A DNA stretch of 56,582 nt. Origin: Atopostipes suicloacalis DSM 15692. GTDB lineage: Bacteria; Bacillota; Bacilli; Lactobacillales; Carnobacteriaceae_A. Positions 17,057 through 25,806 of the stretch are shown piece after piece. The stretch lies in the NCBI RefSeq assembly GCF_900129085.1, contig NZ_FQUF01000016.1, positions 1 to 56,582 on the forward strand. Reading direction: 5' to 3'. A program made the translations under genes and the position numbers. Positions within the stretch are counted from its first letter, which is position 1, and each line of letters begins with the position of its first letter. Below the pieces are notes generated by a model. It was not told the origin of the DNA, did no database searches, and was given only the letters and a program-made list of their open reading frames with translations.

Positions 17057-17254
17057 GGTAATCCTCCTGAAAGATAGAATATCTTTATTCTACTTTTAGA
17101 GAAAGGATAAAGCAAATATTTTATGTAAAAGGCAGTTTTTATCACATGTTTTATTAGATTAAGTGTAAAATATTGAAGAAACCTTTCTATCATTATAAAA
17201 AAATGTTAAAATAGATTGGAATTTAAAACTTAATAAAAGAAAGTAGGTAACTTG

Positions 17255-17806
17255 ATGTTACATAAAGCTCGCTTATTCTTTAGTACTGTGGCGATATCAC
17301 TTTTTTTAGTAGCCTGTACGGACGTACCAGCTGAAGAGACGACGGATGTGGATGTATTAGAAGAAACAACAGAAACTCAGACAAATCAAGAATCTGAAGC
17401 ACCAGAAGCTGAAACAGAAAAAGAAACAGAAACGTCAGAGGAAAGCTCAACGAATGAAGAAGCTGAGAACGAAACAACTGAAGATACTGCAGAAGCTGAA
17501 AGTAATCCATCTGTAGAAGCAAATTCTTCAGCTGTAGAAAATGAGTCAGAAGACGCAGTGCTTGAATCTATCGATCAAGCAGCTATTGATCAATTTGTAG
17601 CTACAACGGGTTTAAATATCGAAGACTATACTTTTTCTTTTGAAGCAACGGATCAGTATGTTGAAATAACTGTTTATGAAAAACAAGAAGATGAACAAGC
17701 ACATATGCCTTTATCAGGAATTTACCGTTACATGCTAGATTCTGAAGAAATTTTAGTTCAAGATTATTTAACAGGTGCGTTTATTCCCTACGAAGAAGCT
17801 GAATAA
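17255..17806 (+). CDS. Acidic low-complexity lipoprotein
   Basis: A 183-residue probable surface lipoprotein of unknown function. The signal peptide ARLFFSTVAISLFLVAC ends in a lipobox LVAC (Cys about residue 21). It is followed by about 75 residues made almost wholly of Glu, Thr, Ser, Ala and Asn, a flexible acidic linker. A small C-terminal domain of about 75 residues begins near QAAIDQFVATTGLNIEDY and ends in YLTGAFIPYEEAE. ATG 17255 is preferred to TTG 17252 (AAGTAGGT upstream). It has its own terminator. I do not recognise the C-terminal domain. Confidence 0.82.
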   Translation: MLHKARLFFSTVAISLFLVACTDVPAEETTDVDVLEETTETQTNQESEAPEAETEKETETSEESSTNEEAENETTEDTAEAESNPSVEANSSAVENESEDAVLESIDQAAIDQFVATTGLNIEDYTFSFEATDQYVEITVYEKQEDEQAHMPLSGIYRYMLDSEEILVQDYLTGAFIPYEEAE

Positions 17807-17813
17807 TAATTAT

Positions 17814-17858
17814 TAACTGCCTAGACTATGTATTCACACAGTCTGTTGGCAGTTTTTT
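17814..17858 (+). terminator. Rho-independent terminator after the lipoprotein gene
   Basis: AACTGCC and GGCAGTT enclose an inner stem of TAGACT..AGTCTG type and are followed by six T. Confidence 0.85.
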
Positions 17859-17937
17859 CTTTATCTACTAAAAAGAATGTGTTATCATAAAAGATGTATT
17901 ATTAAAATATAATGAGTAAATGAAGGAGATTATTAAA

Positions 17938-19743
17938 ATGGCAGAACAATTAAAACCACGTTCCGAAGTTAGTGAAGATTTAAAATGGGATCTAACCGGC
18001 ATATTCGCTACGGAAGAAGACTTCAAAGCAGCATTAGAAATATTTCCACACGAAGTCGATGCCTTTGTTGAGCAATATAAAGGTAAACTAAAAGATGCAG
18101 AAATAGTTGTTGAAGCTTTACATACATATGAAAAAATTATTGCAGAAGCAGGCTATTTACAACAATATGCTATGTTGCCCGTTAATGCAGATATTACAGA
18201 TGGACAAGCTGCTTCTAAAATGCGTTCAGTAGCTACAATCATTTCTAAAGAAAGTGCTAAACTAAGCTTTTTTGATTCAGAAGTTCTTACGCTATCTGAA
18301 TCTGAGATTGCCCAAGTAGCAAAAATAGAACCTGCATTTAAAGCATGGGTAAGAAAAACAAATAAAAACAAAAAAGCAGCTTTGGCTCCTGAAGTGGAAG
18401 AAGCATTAGAATTATTAGATCCAGTTTTGGGCTCATACCAAGAAATATTTGAACAAGCTCGCTCCAATGATCCTGATTTTGGAACGTTTGAAGTGGATGG
18501 AAAAGAATATCCACTGAGCTTTGTTTTATATGAAGATTACTATATGTACCACACAGATCCTAAGGTTCGACGTGCTTCTTATGATCAGTTTAATAAAGTA
18601 TTGGGTCAATATAAAAATACAGTAGCGACTGCTTACTATAACCAAGTCGTTAAAGAAAAAACGATTGCAACCATGCGTGGTTACGACTCCGTGATTGATT
18701 ATTTACTTGAACCACAAGAAGTGACACGAGAAATGTATAATCGCCAAATTGATGTCATTATGGAAAAATTTGCACCTGTCATGCAAAAATATATTACTCA
18801 TTTAAAAGAGAAAAATGGTTTAGACAAAGTGACTTATGCAGATTTAAAAATTGATGTGGATCCAGAATTCAAGCAAGATATTACCATTGAAGAAACAAAA
18901 GATTTAGTTAAAGAAGCCTTAGCGCCTTTTGGACAAGAATATGTTGACTTAATTTTAAGTTCATATGATGAAAGATGGGTAGACTTTGCCCGAAATATTG
19001 GGAAACGATCAGGGGCTTTCTGCTCTACGACCTATCAAAAACACCCTTATATCATGATGTCCTTCTCTGGTTTATTAAGTGATGCCTACACATTATTCCA
19101 TGAATTAGGCCATGCCGGTCAAGGTGTATTATCTCATCAAAACAATTCAAATACGGGAGCAAGACCTTCATTATACTTAATAGAAGCTCCTTCAACCTTT
19201 CATGAATTGCTTTTGACGGATTATTTAAAAGAACGTACAGATGATCCAAGAGAAGAACGCTCAGCTTTATCTATGATGATTTCTAAAACTTACTTTCATA
19301 ATTTTGTGACTCATTTATTAGAAGCCGCATATCAACGTGAAGTTTATCGTTTAATTGATGACGGGGAAAGTTTCGATGCCAATAAATTATCAGAAATTAA
19401 GCGAAAAGTGTTAGAACAATTCTGGGGCGACGCTGTAGAAATTGAGCCCGGTGCAGAATTAACTTGGATGCGTCAAGCTCATTACTATATGGGACTATAT
19501 CCATATACGTATTCAGCTGGACTAACGATCGCGACGCAAGCTTTCTTGAAAATTAAAAGTGGCGAATCAGATATGGAAAATTGGTTAGATTTCTTACGCT
19601 TAGGTGGTCAAGAAGCTCCACTCGAAGCCACGAAAGTAGCGAATGTCGATGTGGACACGGACCAAGCTTTACTTGATACGATTGAGTATTTAGATGAATC
19701 GGTCGATCGTATTATTGAATTAAGCGGCCAATTAGAAGGTTAA
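17938..19743 (+). CDS. pepF: Oligoendopeptidase F
   Basis: A 601-residue M3B metallopeptidase that cuts medium-length peptides in the cytoplasm. The zinc motif is FHELGHAGQG (HExxH), with the third ligand Glu in the downstream EAPSTFHELLL helix. The N-terminal region KPRSEVSEDLKWDLTGIF is typical of PepF. I start at ATG 17938; the ATG at 17920 overlaps the AAGGAG that serves 17938. It is a single-gene unit with a terminator. PepF helps peptide recycling and, in lactic acid bacteria, use of casein peptides. Confidence 0.96.
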   Translation: MAEQLKPRSEVSEDLKWDLTGIFATEEDFKAALEIFPHEVDAFVEQYKGKLKDAEIVVEALHTYEKIIAEAGYLQQYAMLPVNADITDGQAASKMRSVATIISKESAKLSFFDSEVLTLSESEIAQVAKIEPAFKAWVRKTNKNKKAALAPEVEEALELLDPVLGSYQEIFEQARSNDPDFGTFEVDGKEYPLSFVLYEDYYMYHTDPKVRRASYDQFNKVLGQYKNTVATAYYNQVVKEKTIATMRGYDSVIDYLLEPQEVTREMYNRQIDVIMEKFAPVMQKYITHLKEKNGLDKVTYADLKIDVDPEFKQDITIEETKDLVKEALAPFGQEYVDLILSSYDERWVDFARNIGKRSGAFCSTTYQKHPYIMMSFSGLLSDAYTLFHELGHAGQGVLSHQNNSNTGARPSLYLIEAPSTFHELLLTDYLKERTDDPREERSALSMMISKTYFHNFVTHLLEAAYQREVYRLIDDGESFDANKLSEIKRKVLEQFWGDAVEIEPGAELTWMRQAHYYMGLYPYTYSAGLTIATQAFLKIKSGESDMENWLDFLRLGGQEAPLEATKVANVDVDTDQALLDTIEYLDESVDRIIELSGQLEG

Positions 19744-19790
19744 TACATTAAAATAAAACAAATTAACTAAGAAATAAATTACTCTAAATA

Positions 19791-19841
19791 AAACCGCAAT
19801 GGAAGTCCTCTAATTTTAGAGGGCTTTCCTTGCGTTTTTTT
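19791..19841 (+). terminator. Rho-independent terminator after pepF
   Basis: ACCGCAATGGAAGTCCTCTAA pairs imperfectly with TTAGAGGGCTTTCCTTGCG and is followed by seven T. Confidence 0.88.
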
Positions 19842-19944
19842 AATTTGTATACGATCTAAGTTTATATTGTTTGAAATACAGATTTAGATATAGGAGATTT
19901 ATATAAATTATGTTAAGTTAGTATTAATTAAATTAAAGAAGGGC

Positions 19945-21144
19945 ATGACTAAAGTGATGTATGATTTTCAAACAAGGATAAATCGTGAAGGAGCTGGTTC
20001 ATTTAAATGGGATTCTATGCAGGCGGCCAATCCTGAAGTTTCATCAAATGTAGTACCTTTATCTATTGCAGATATGGAATTTGTTAATGCGCCAGAAATT
20101 AAGAAAGGTCTACAAAAATATTTAGAAACTGCTGTATTAGGTTATCAAGCCGCTTATCCATCATTTATAGAGGCAGTTGTCGATTGGCAAGAAAAACGAT
20201 ATGGCTGGTCTATTCAAAGCGATTGGCTTGTGGATGCTAATAATGTAGTGTCGGCTATATATGCCGCAGTTCAAGCCTTTACTGAAGAAGACGATGGCGT
20301 AATTATTTTTAGACCTTCTTATCCGCCCTTTGGTAATGCGATTGATGTAAATAATCGAATCGAAGTAGGCATCCCATTATTAAATGACGAAGGTTATTAC
20401 ACGATTGATTTTGATAAATTTGAAAAAGCTGCTGCAGAACCTAATAATAAGATGCTGATTTTGTGTAATCCTCATAATCCAGTCGGTCGTGTTTGGACAA
20501 AAGAAGAACTGAAAAAAATTGCAGAAATTTCTGTTAAACATAATCTATTGGTTGTATCCGATGAAATTTGGCGAGATTTTACAATGCCAGGTTATGAATA
20601 TACACCATTAGCTACAGTGAATGATGAGTTAGCTTCATCATTGATGACTTGTACTTCTACATCGAAATCATTTAACTTAGCGGGTTTAAAATTAGCTTCT
20701 ATCATCATTAAAGATGAAAAATTACGCGAAAAGTTTCAAGCAGAACTTGAATTAATGCGTGGTGGAGTTGTAGGACCACTTGCCTATAAAGGTGTAGAGT
20801 TAGCCTATACAAAAGCTGAACCTTGGTTAGATGAAGTAGTAAAAGTTATAGATACAAATCAAAATCTTGTACATGATTTCTTTAAAGAAAAATATCCAAA
20901 AATTAAAGCACCTAAAATTGAAGGGACATATGTTCAATGGGTTGATTTCAATGGTATAGGCATGTCAGATGAAGAAAGAATAAACTTTTTAGAACAAGAA
21001 GCTGAATTCTTTACGGATCACGGAATTAAATTTGGAGAAGAAGGTTGTGGTTATGAAAGAATTAATTTAGCATTACCAACTGAAATTCTACGTGAATCAC
21101 TTGAACGTTTGGTGGATGCACTAAAAGAATATGAACAAGTTTAA
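19945..21144 (+). CDS. patB: MalY/PatB-type pyridoxal-phosphate C-S lyase / aminotransferase
   Basis: A 399-residue fold-type I PLP enzyme of the MalY/PatB branch, usually a cystathionine beta-lyase or cysteine desulfhydrase. Family markers are SLKWD-like SFKWDSMQAANPEV, PLSIADMEFVNAPEI, LILCNPHNPVGRVW and VVSDEIWRDF. The PLP lysine is in TSTSKSFNLAGLK and the carboxylate-binding Arg near the C-terminus in GYERINLALP. It could act in methionine synthesis or release of sulfide and pyruvate from cysteine; the sequence does not decide. The start is ambiguous: ATG 19945 has a GAAGGG almost touching it, and ATG 19957 is closer to the normal family N-terminus. A terminator follows, so it is separate from the PTS operon. 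Confidence 0.88.
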   Translation: MTKVMYDFQTRINREGAGSFKWDSMQAANPEVSSNVVPLSIADMEFVNAPEIKKGLQKYLETAVLGYQAAYPSFIEAVVDWQEKRYGWSIQSDWLVDANNVVSAIYAAVQAFTEEDDGVIIFRPSYPPFGNAIDVNNRIEVGIPLLNDEGYYTIDFDKFEKAAAEPNNKMLILCNPHNPVGRVWTKEELKKIAEISVKHNLLVVSDEIWRDFTMPGYEYTPLATVNDELASSLMTCTSTSKSFNLAGLKLASIIIKDEKLREKFQAELELMRGGVVGPLAYKGVELAYTKAEPWLDEVVKVIDTNQNLVHDFFKEKYPKIKAPKIEGTYVQWVDFNGIGMSDEERINFLEQEAEFFTDHGIKFGEEGCGYERINLALPTEILRESLERLVDALKEYEQV

Positions 21145-21181
21145 TTTTAAAGAAGAATAAAAGAATTCTTTAAACACTTCG

Positions 21182-21217
21182 TCTCGGATTCTCATTAAAT
21201 GGGGATCCGAGATTTTT
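21182..21217 (+). terminator. Rho-independent terminator after patB
   Basis: TCTCGGAT and ATCCGAGA form a stem with a 14-base loop followed by TTTTTT. Confidence 0.85.
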
Positions 21218-21336
21218 TGTTGAATACTTACGTTTGAATGGTTGCTAAAAATGTAAATAACGCCTAAAATATAAAAAGCTATTATAAGATTTAACAAAAA
21301 TAGGTTAAATCAAAATTTAGAATTGGAGTGATATAC

Positions 21337-22620
21337 ATGTTAGATTTTTTAGAACGAATATTGATGCCTTTGGCTCAAAAAATTGGGAATAATAAATACC
21401 TTCTGGCTATTCGTGATGGTTTTTTAATTACCATGCCTTTATTGATTGTGGGTTCCTTTTTTCTTTTATTTGCCAATTTTCCTATTCCTGGTTGGACAGA
21501 GTTTTGGGCAAAAATATTTGGAGACAATTGGATTCAATTCTTCTCTAAACCAACAGATGCTACCTTTTCACTTTTAGGTATTTTAACGGTTATGGGGATT
21601 GGTTATTCTTTTGCGAAGCAAATGGAAGTCAATCCAATTTTCGGGGCAGCTATTTCCTTAGTGAATTGGTTTTTATTGATGCCTTATGAAATCGTTAGCG
21701 ACGGAGAAAGTATTTCTGGTATCCCATTACCATGGGTAGGTTCTCAGGGTGTCTTTCTTTCGATTATTGTTGCTATTTTATCTGTACATATTTATAAATG
21801 GGCTGAAGACAAAGGCTGGGTGATTAGAATGCCAGAAGGGGTTCCACCTCAAGTAGAGCGTTCTTTCTCTGCTTTAATCCCTTCAGGTGTTGCTTTGTTT
21901 GTTTTCTTTATTATCAATATTTTATTTGGCATTACTTCTTATGGAAATGCGTTTGTTTTTGTATATGAAATTTTACAAATTCCATTATTAGCATTAGGAA
22001 ATACAATGACAGCCATGGTTATCGCTTATTTATTCTTACACTTTTTCTGGTTTATTGGTATTAATGGTGGTTCGGTAGTAGGAGCTGTATTTAATCCTAT
22101 TTTACAAACGTTATCTGCTGAAAACTTAACGGCTTATCGTGCAGGTGAAGAATTACCTAATATCATTAACCAACAATTTCAAGATTTGTTTGCTACTTTT
22201 GGAGGTGCAGGTTCTACACTATCATTGTTGATTGCAATGTTTTTCTTTTGTAAATCAAAACGAATTACGGAATTAGGAAAATTATCTATTTTACCAGGAT
22301 TTTTTGGAATTAATGAACCGGTCGTATTCGGTTTGCCAATTGTTTTAAATCCAATGATGTTAATTCCATTTGTATTGGTACCTACTATAAATATTATTAT
22401 TTCCTATGCAAGTATGGCAGCTGGTTTAGTTCCTTACACTAGTGGAGTGGCTGTTCCATGGACAATGCCAGTCATTGTTTCGGGCTTTTTATCTACCGGC
22501 TGGCGTGGAGCATTGCTTCAAGGATTGTTGTTAATTTTAGGTGTCATTTTGTATTATCCGTTTATTCGAATTTTGGATCGTCAATATTTAAAAGAAGAAT
22601 TAGAAAGCACAAATGAATAG
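21337..22620 (+). CDS. PTS system EIIC permease, lactose/cellobiose family
   Basis: A 427-residue polytopic permease of the lactose/cellobiose (Lac) EIIC family. The start MLDFLERILMPLAQKIGNNK and AIRDGFLITMPLLIVGSFFL are characteristic, as is LPGFFGINEPVVFGLPIVLN, which carries the substrate-binding Glu. About ten membrane segments are evident. ATG 21337 is used (GGAG 9 bases upstream). No EIIA or EIIB is encoded nearby, so phosphotransfer components must come from elsewhere. It lies 31 bases before a glycosylasparaginase and a dipeptidase, so I infer transport of a GlcNAc- or glycan-linked asparagine compound or a related amino sugar rather than cellobiose. Confidence 0.88.
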   Translation: MLDFLERILMPLAQKIGNNKYLLAIRDGFLITMPLLIVGSFFLLFANFPIPGWTEFWAKIFGDNWIQFFSKPTDATFSLLGILTVMGIGYSFAKQMEVNPIFGAAISLVNWFLLMPYEIVSDGESISGIPLPWVGSQGVFLSIIVAILSVHIYKWAEDKGWVIRMPEGVPPQVERSFSALIPSGVALFVFFIINILFGITSYGNAFVFVYEILQIPLLALGNTMTAMVIAYLFLHFFWFIGINGGSVVGAVFNPILQTLSAENLTAYRAGEELPNIINQQFQDLFATFGGAGSTLSLLIAMFFFCKSKRITELGKLSILPGFFGINEPVVFGLPIVLNPMMLIPFVLVPTINIIISYASMAAGLVPYTSGVAVPWTMPVIVSGFLSTGWRGALLQGLLLILGVILYYPFIRILDRQYLKEELESTNE

Positions 22621-22651
22621 AAACGGACAAAATTTGTGAGGAGGATTTATT

Positions 22652-23626
22652 ATGTGGGGCATGATTGCAACTTGGCGTATGGCTGTAGAAGGAATTACAG
22701 AAGGTGCCGGAACTTTAAAAAAAGGTGGCAATGCTGCAGATGCGATAGTGGAAGCTATTAGTGAAGTTGAAGATTTTCCTTATTATAAATCAGTTGGTTA
22801 TGGTGGTTTACCGAATGAAGAGATGGAAGTTGAATTAGATGCGGCTTACATGAATGGAACAACTCTTGACTTTGGCGCAGTAGGGGCTGTAAAAGATTTT
22901 GCAAATCCTATTGCGATTGCACGAAGATTGAGCATTGAAAAAGCCAATAATTTCTTAGTTGGAATAGGTGCTGAAAAATTCGCACACAAAGAAGGTTTTG
23001 AACGAAAGACAATGTTAACAGAACGGGCTAAAACCCATTATAAAAACCGAACATATAAACTAAGTCAACAAGAAAATGAATTAACCCCTTATACAGGCCA
23101 TGACACTGTTGGAATGGTTGCATTAGATCAAGAAGGTTTAATGACAGCCGGTACTTCAACAAGTGGCTTATTCATGAAAAAACCAGGGCGTGTTGGTGAT
23201 TCACCAGTCATTGGAAGTGGTTTTTACGTAGATAGTGAAATCGGTGGTGCCACTGCGACAGGTTTAGGAGAAGACTTAATGAAAGGGATGATCTCTTATG
23301 AGATTGTTTCTTTTATGGGTGCAGGATTTTCTCCACAAGAAGCTTGTGAAAAAGCAGTAGACAAGTTAGATAAAAAGTTAAAAGAACGACGAGAAGAAGC
23401 AGGCGATTTATCCGTTGTTGCCATGGATAAAGACGGGAATTATGGAGTCGCATCGAACATTGAAGGCTTTTCATTTGCGGTAGTCACTGAAAATGAGGAA
23501 TCAGAAGTGTTTATCGTAGATAAAATAAAAAACGGTAAATGTCACTACGAAAAAGCAACTCAAGAATGGTTAGATGACTATATGAAAACTCGGACAGCAC
23601 CATTAAAGGAAGAATGGAAAAAATGA
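22652..23626 (+). CDS. N4-(beta-N-acetylglucosaminyl)-L-asparaginase (glycosylasparaginase)
   Basis: A 324-residue Ntn hydrolase that cleaves the GlcNAc-Asn bond, releasing aspartate and the amino sugar. The autocleavage site is GHDTVGMVAL: the precursor splits before Thr152, which becomes the nucleophile. Other family blocks are GGNAADAIVEA near the N-terminus, RVGDSPVIGSGFYVDSEIGG and GEDLMKGMISYEIV, which line the substrate site. There is no signal peptide, so it acts on imported substrate. GAGGAGG lies 7 bases upstream. It is located between the EIIC permease and an M20 dipeptidase with which it shares a 4-base ATGA overlap. A similar asparaginase-dipeptidase pairing is known to me from glycoamino acid catabolism in Lacticaseibacillus casei. 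Confidence 0.92.
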   Translation: MWGMIATWRMAVEGITEGAGTLKKGGNAADAIVEAISEVEDFPYYKSVGYGGLPNEEMEVELDAAYMNGTTLDFGAVGAVKDFANPIAIARRLSIEKANNFLVGIGAEKFAHKEGFERKTMLTERAKTHYKNRTYKLSQQENELTPYTGHDTVGMVALDQEGLMTAGTSTSGLFMKKPGRVGDSPVIGSGFYVDSEIGGATATGLGEDLMKGMISYEIVSFMGAGFSPQEACEKAVDKLDKKLKERREEAGDLSVVAMDKDGNYGVASNIEGFSFAVVTENEESEVFIVDKIKNGKCHYEKATQEWLDDYMKTRTAPLKEEWKK

Positions 23627-24759
23627 CATTAATCGAAGAACAATTACTGAAAGAAATAAATCAGTTAAAAGATCAAATGATCCATAGTATCCAAGAAGTA
23701 GTGAAAGTTAAAAGTGTAGCAGGACAACCAAAAGAAGATGCACCTTATGGCGAAGGACCAAAATCCGCACTTATGCGCGCATTAGATATTGCTGAAAATT
23801 TAGGTTTCAAAACGGTTAATTTAGATAACCAAATTGGTTACGCTGTTTATGGCGATCCAGCTGACGAGGATTATATTGCTTCAGTGGGACATATGGATGT
23901 AGTACCGGAAGGGGATGGCTGGAACTTTCCACCATATTCTGCTCAAATTGAGGATGACACAATGTATGGGCGTGGAGTTTTAGATAACAAAGGTCCAATA
24001 ATGACAACATTATTTGCACTCGCAGCGATTAAAAATGCTGGAGCAGAAATAAAACGCCCTATTCGCATCGTGTTTGGAACAGATGAAGAGACCGGAAAGT
24101 TTAGAGATATCCAACATTACCTAAAGCAACAAAAACCACCGAAATATGGGTTTACGCCAGACTGTAAATATTCCGTTGTTTATAGCGAGCGTGGGCGTGC
24201 TTCTATCTTGTTAAGTGTTGCAAAAGAAAATGTACAAGATTTATTTCATTTTGTAAACCATTACTTTATTGGGGCTAATAACACAGGAGACCGACTAGGC
24301 ATCGATTACTATAATGAAGAATATGGAACGATGGAAATGCGTGGTTATGAACTTCAAGAAACTGAAGAAACTTATACTTTCAAATTTGTTTTGAGCTATC
24401 CGGCTGGTATTACGATTGATGAGATTTATGAAACGGTAAATAAACAAGCTGAAGCTGCTAAAATAGATACAAAATTATTAACAAATAAGGATCCCGTTTT
24501 ATTTGATAAAAATTCAAAAATGGTAAGACTACTTGGTGATACGTACGAAGAAATCACTGGTTTAAATGGGACACCTGTGACGACGACAGGTGGGACCTAT
24601 GCAAAAATGATGCCAAATATTGTTCCGTTCGGGCCAAGTTTTCCTGGTCAGAAGGGGATCGGACATCAACCAAATGAGTGGATGCATATTGAAGATCTCA
24701 TAACCAATGCAAAGATTTATACATTGGCTTTATATCGTTTGGCGAATTTAGAAGACTAA
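23623..24759 (+). CDS. M20-family dipeptidase, PepV/Sapep type with short lid
   Basis: A 378-residue zinc dipeptidase of the Sapep/PepV group. Metal ligands are visible in SVGHMDVVPEG, GVLDNKGP (bridging Asp), FGTDEETG (catalytic and ligand Glu), TPDCKYSVV (Asp) and GIGHQPNEWM (His). PepV is about 470 residues; this protein is some 90 shorter, with the shortage in the lid domain between SERGRASILL and PAGITIDEIY. I start at ATG 23623, which overlaps the asparaginase stop as ATGA and has AAGGAAG at 10 bases; ATG 23614 would leave almost no spacing. It probably cleaves Asn- or Asp-containing dipeptides arising from glycopeptide breakdown. Confidence 0.88.
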   Translation: MTLIEEQLLKEINQLKDQMIHSIQEVVKVKSVAGQPKEDAPYGEGPKSALMRALDIAENLGFKTVNLDNQIGYAVYGDPADEDYIASVGHMDVVPEGDGWNFPPYSAQIEDDTMYGRGVLDNKGPIMTTLFALAAIKNAGAEIKRPIRIVFGTDEETGKFRDIQHYLKQQKPPKYGFTPDCKYSVVYSERGRASILLSVAKENVQDLFHFVNHYFIGANNTGDRLGIDYYNEEYGTMEMRGYELQETEETYTFKFVLSYPAGITIDEIYETVNKQAEAAKIDTKLLTNKDPVLFDKNSKMVRLLGDTYEEITGLNGTPVTTTGGTYAKMMPNIVPFGPSFPGQKGIGHQPNEWMHIEDLITNAKIYTLALYRLANLED

Positions 24760-24763
24760 AAGA

Positions 24764-24814
24764 AAACTCACTAGCTTCTTCTCCTTTTAAGAGAATTAGC
24801 TGGTGAGTTTTTTA
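24764..24814. terminator. Terminator after the dipeptidase gene
   Basis: AACTCACTAGCTTCTTCTC pairs with GAGAATTAGCTGGTGAGTT around a 7-base loop, followed by TTTTTT. It may also serve the convergent cupin gene. Confidence 0.85.
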
Positions 24815-24829
24815 TTGCTCCTATTTGAA

Positions 24830-25339
24830 TTAGTTTTCCCAATATTGTTGAATATTTCCAGGAGCTCCAGTCACGGGGTCTGTGTCTGGAATATTTACGT
24901 TTTGAATACTTTCTATAATGGCTTCATAATCACTTGCATCGCCATATTGAAAGTCATAATCAGAGTCGTTTAATGGATAAGCACCGATAATTTCATGATT
25001 AGCCGTAGCCTCTAATTTTTTATGGGCCGTTCCCGCAGGTAAAAGCACGACATCGCCTTTGCGAATTGTAAGCAATTGACCATTTTCTCCGCCGAGTTGG
25101 ACACGAACTTCTCCAGCCGTACAGGCAAGAGCTTCATGAGCTGTTGAATGAAAATGATGTTGATCCATGATTCCGTCTTTCCACCCATTCGTATAGCCGT
25201 TATTTGTAAACAATTGAAGAACATCATCCCCTGTATAATCATCATCTAATGTACCCGCTAATACATTTTCAAAATATAAAACAGGTAATGTATTATTTGG
25301 ATAAGGCTTTTCTTCGTTAAGATAAATAGGTTCTACCAT
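24830..25339 (-). CDS. Cupin-domain protein (YjlB-like)
   Basis: A 169-residue single-cupin protein. Motif 1 is HHFHSTAHEALACTAGEVRVQLGG shortened to its key part HSTAHEAL (metal His/Glu), and motif 2 is LLPAGTAHKKL. The N-terminal FENVLAGTLDDDYTGDDVLQLF and the overall length match the YjlB family of Bacillus. Members have no firm function; a sugar isomerase, dioxygenase or small-molecule binding role is possible. GGAAA upstream is a modest ribosome site. It is a single gene on the minus strand, convergent with the dipeptidase. Confidence 0.8.
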   Translation of the reverse strand: MVEPIYLNEEKPYPNNTLPVLYFENVLAGTLDDDYTGDDVLQLFTNNGYTNGWKDGIMDQHHFHSTAHEALACTAGEVRVQLGGENGQLLTIRKGDVVLLPAGTAHKKLEATANHEIIGAYPLNDSDYDFQYGDASDYEAIIESIQNVNIPDTDPVTGAPGNIQQYWEN

Positions 25340-25577
25340 AAGAAATTTCCTCTTTGTTTTAATATCTCTTGGATTGCTAGTGTTCCAAATGATTACAATT
25401 GTCTTAATGCAAATATACCAATAATTTGAAAAACTCTACATTAATTTGCTTATGCAATAAATGTTTTTTCTAAATGGGTGCCTATTTTTATCTGAAAGAT
25501 TTTTTTACGAGAGGCTTCGATACCTCTTATAACACCTAGGGCAGAAATATCATTTTAAGTAGGAAGAAAAATTATAG

Positions 25578-25737
25578 GGATTTCCAGAAGAATTTTTATG
25601 GGGTAGCGCAACAGCGGTAAACCAATTAGAAGGGGCCTATAATGAAGGGAACGGAACCCTAAATCGCTCAAAAAAAATCATTCAACTGGTATAAAAAAGT
25701 GATTGAAACAAACGGTGAGGATTTAAGCAATCACTAA
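25578..25737 (+). pseudogene. Remnant of a GH1 6-phospho-beta-glucosidase (internal deletion plus frameshift)
   Basis: Only the two ends of a GH1 phospho-beta-glucosidase survive. From 25578 the frame reads FPEEFLWGSATAVNQLEGAY and then NEGNGTLNR, the family N-terminus. It then enters an A8 run, and in a shifted frame KSFNWYKKVIETNGEDLSNH and a stop at 25735 follow, the family C-terminus. About 1.3 kb of the normal gene is missing between them. There is no good start codon. It follows the EIIC/asparaginase operon by about 800 bases and may be what is left of a beta-glucoside catabolic gene. Confidence 0.85.
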
Positions 25738-25747
25738 TTAAAAGGAT

Positions 25748-25793
25748 AAAAAATAGTTGTTCTCTGCTTTTTAGCTGGAGAACAACTATTTTT
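25748..25793. terminator. Bidirectional terminator after the GH1 remnant
   Basis: AAAATAGTTGTTCTC pairs with GAGAACAACTATTTT around a 13-base loop. A-rich and T-rich flanks allow use from both sides, including by the FAD-binding protein gene on the minus strand. Confidence 0.85.
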
Positions 25794-25806
25794 ATCTTCT
25801 TTTAAC

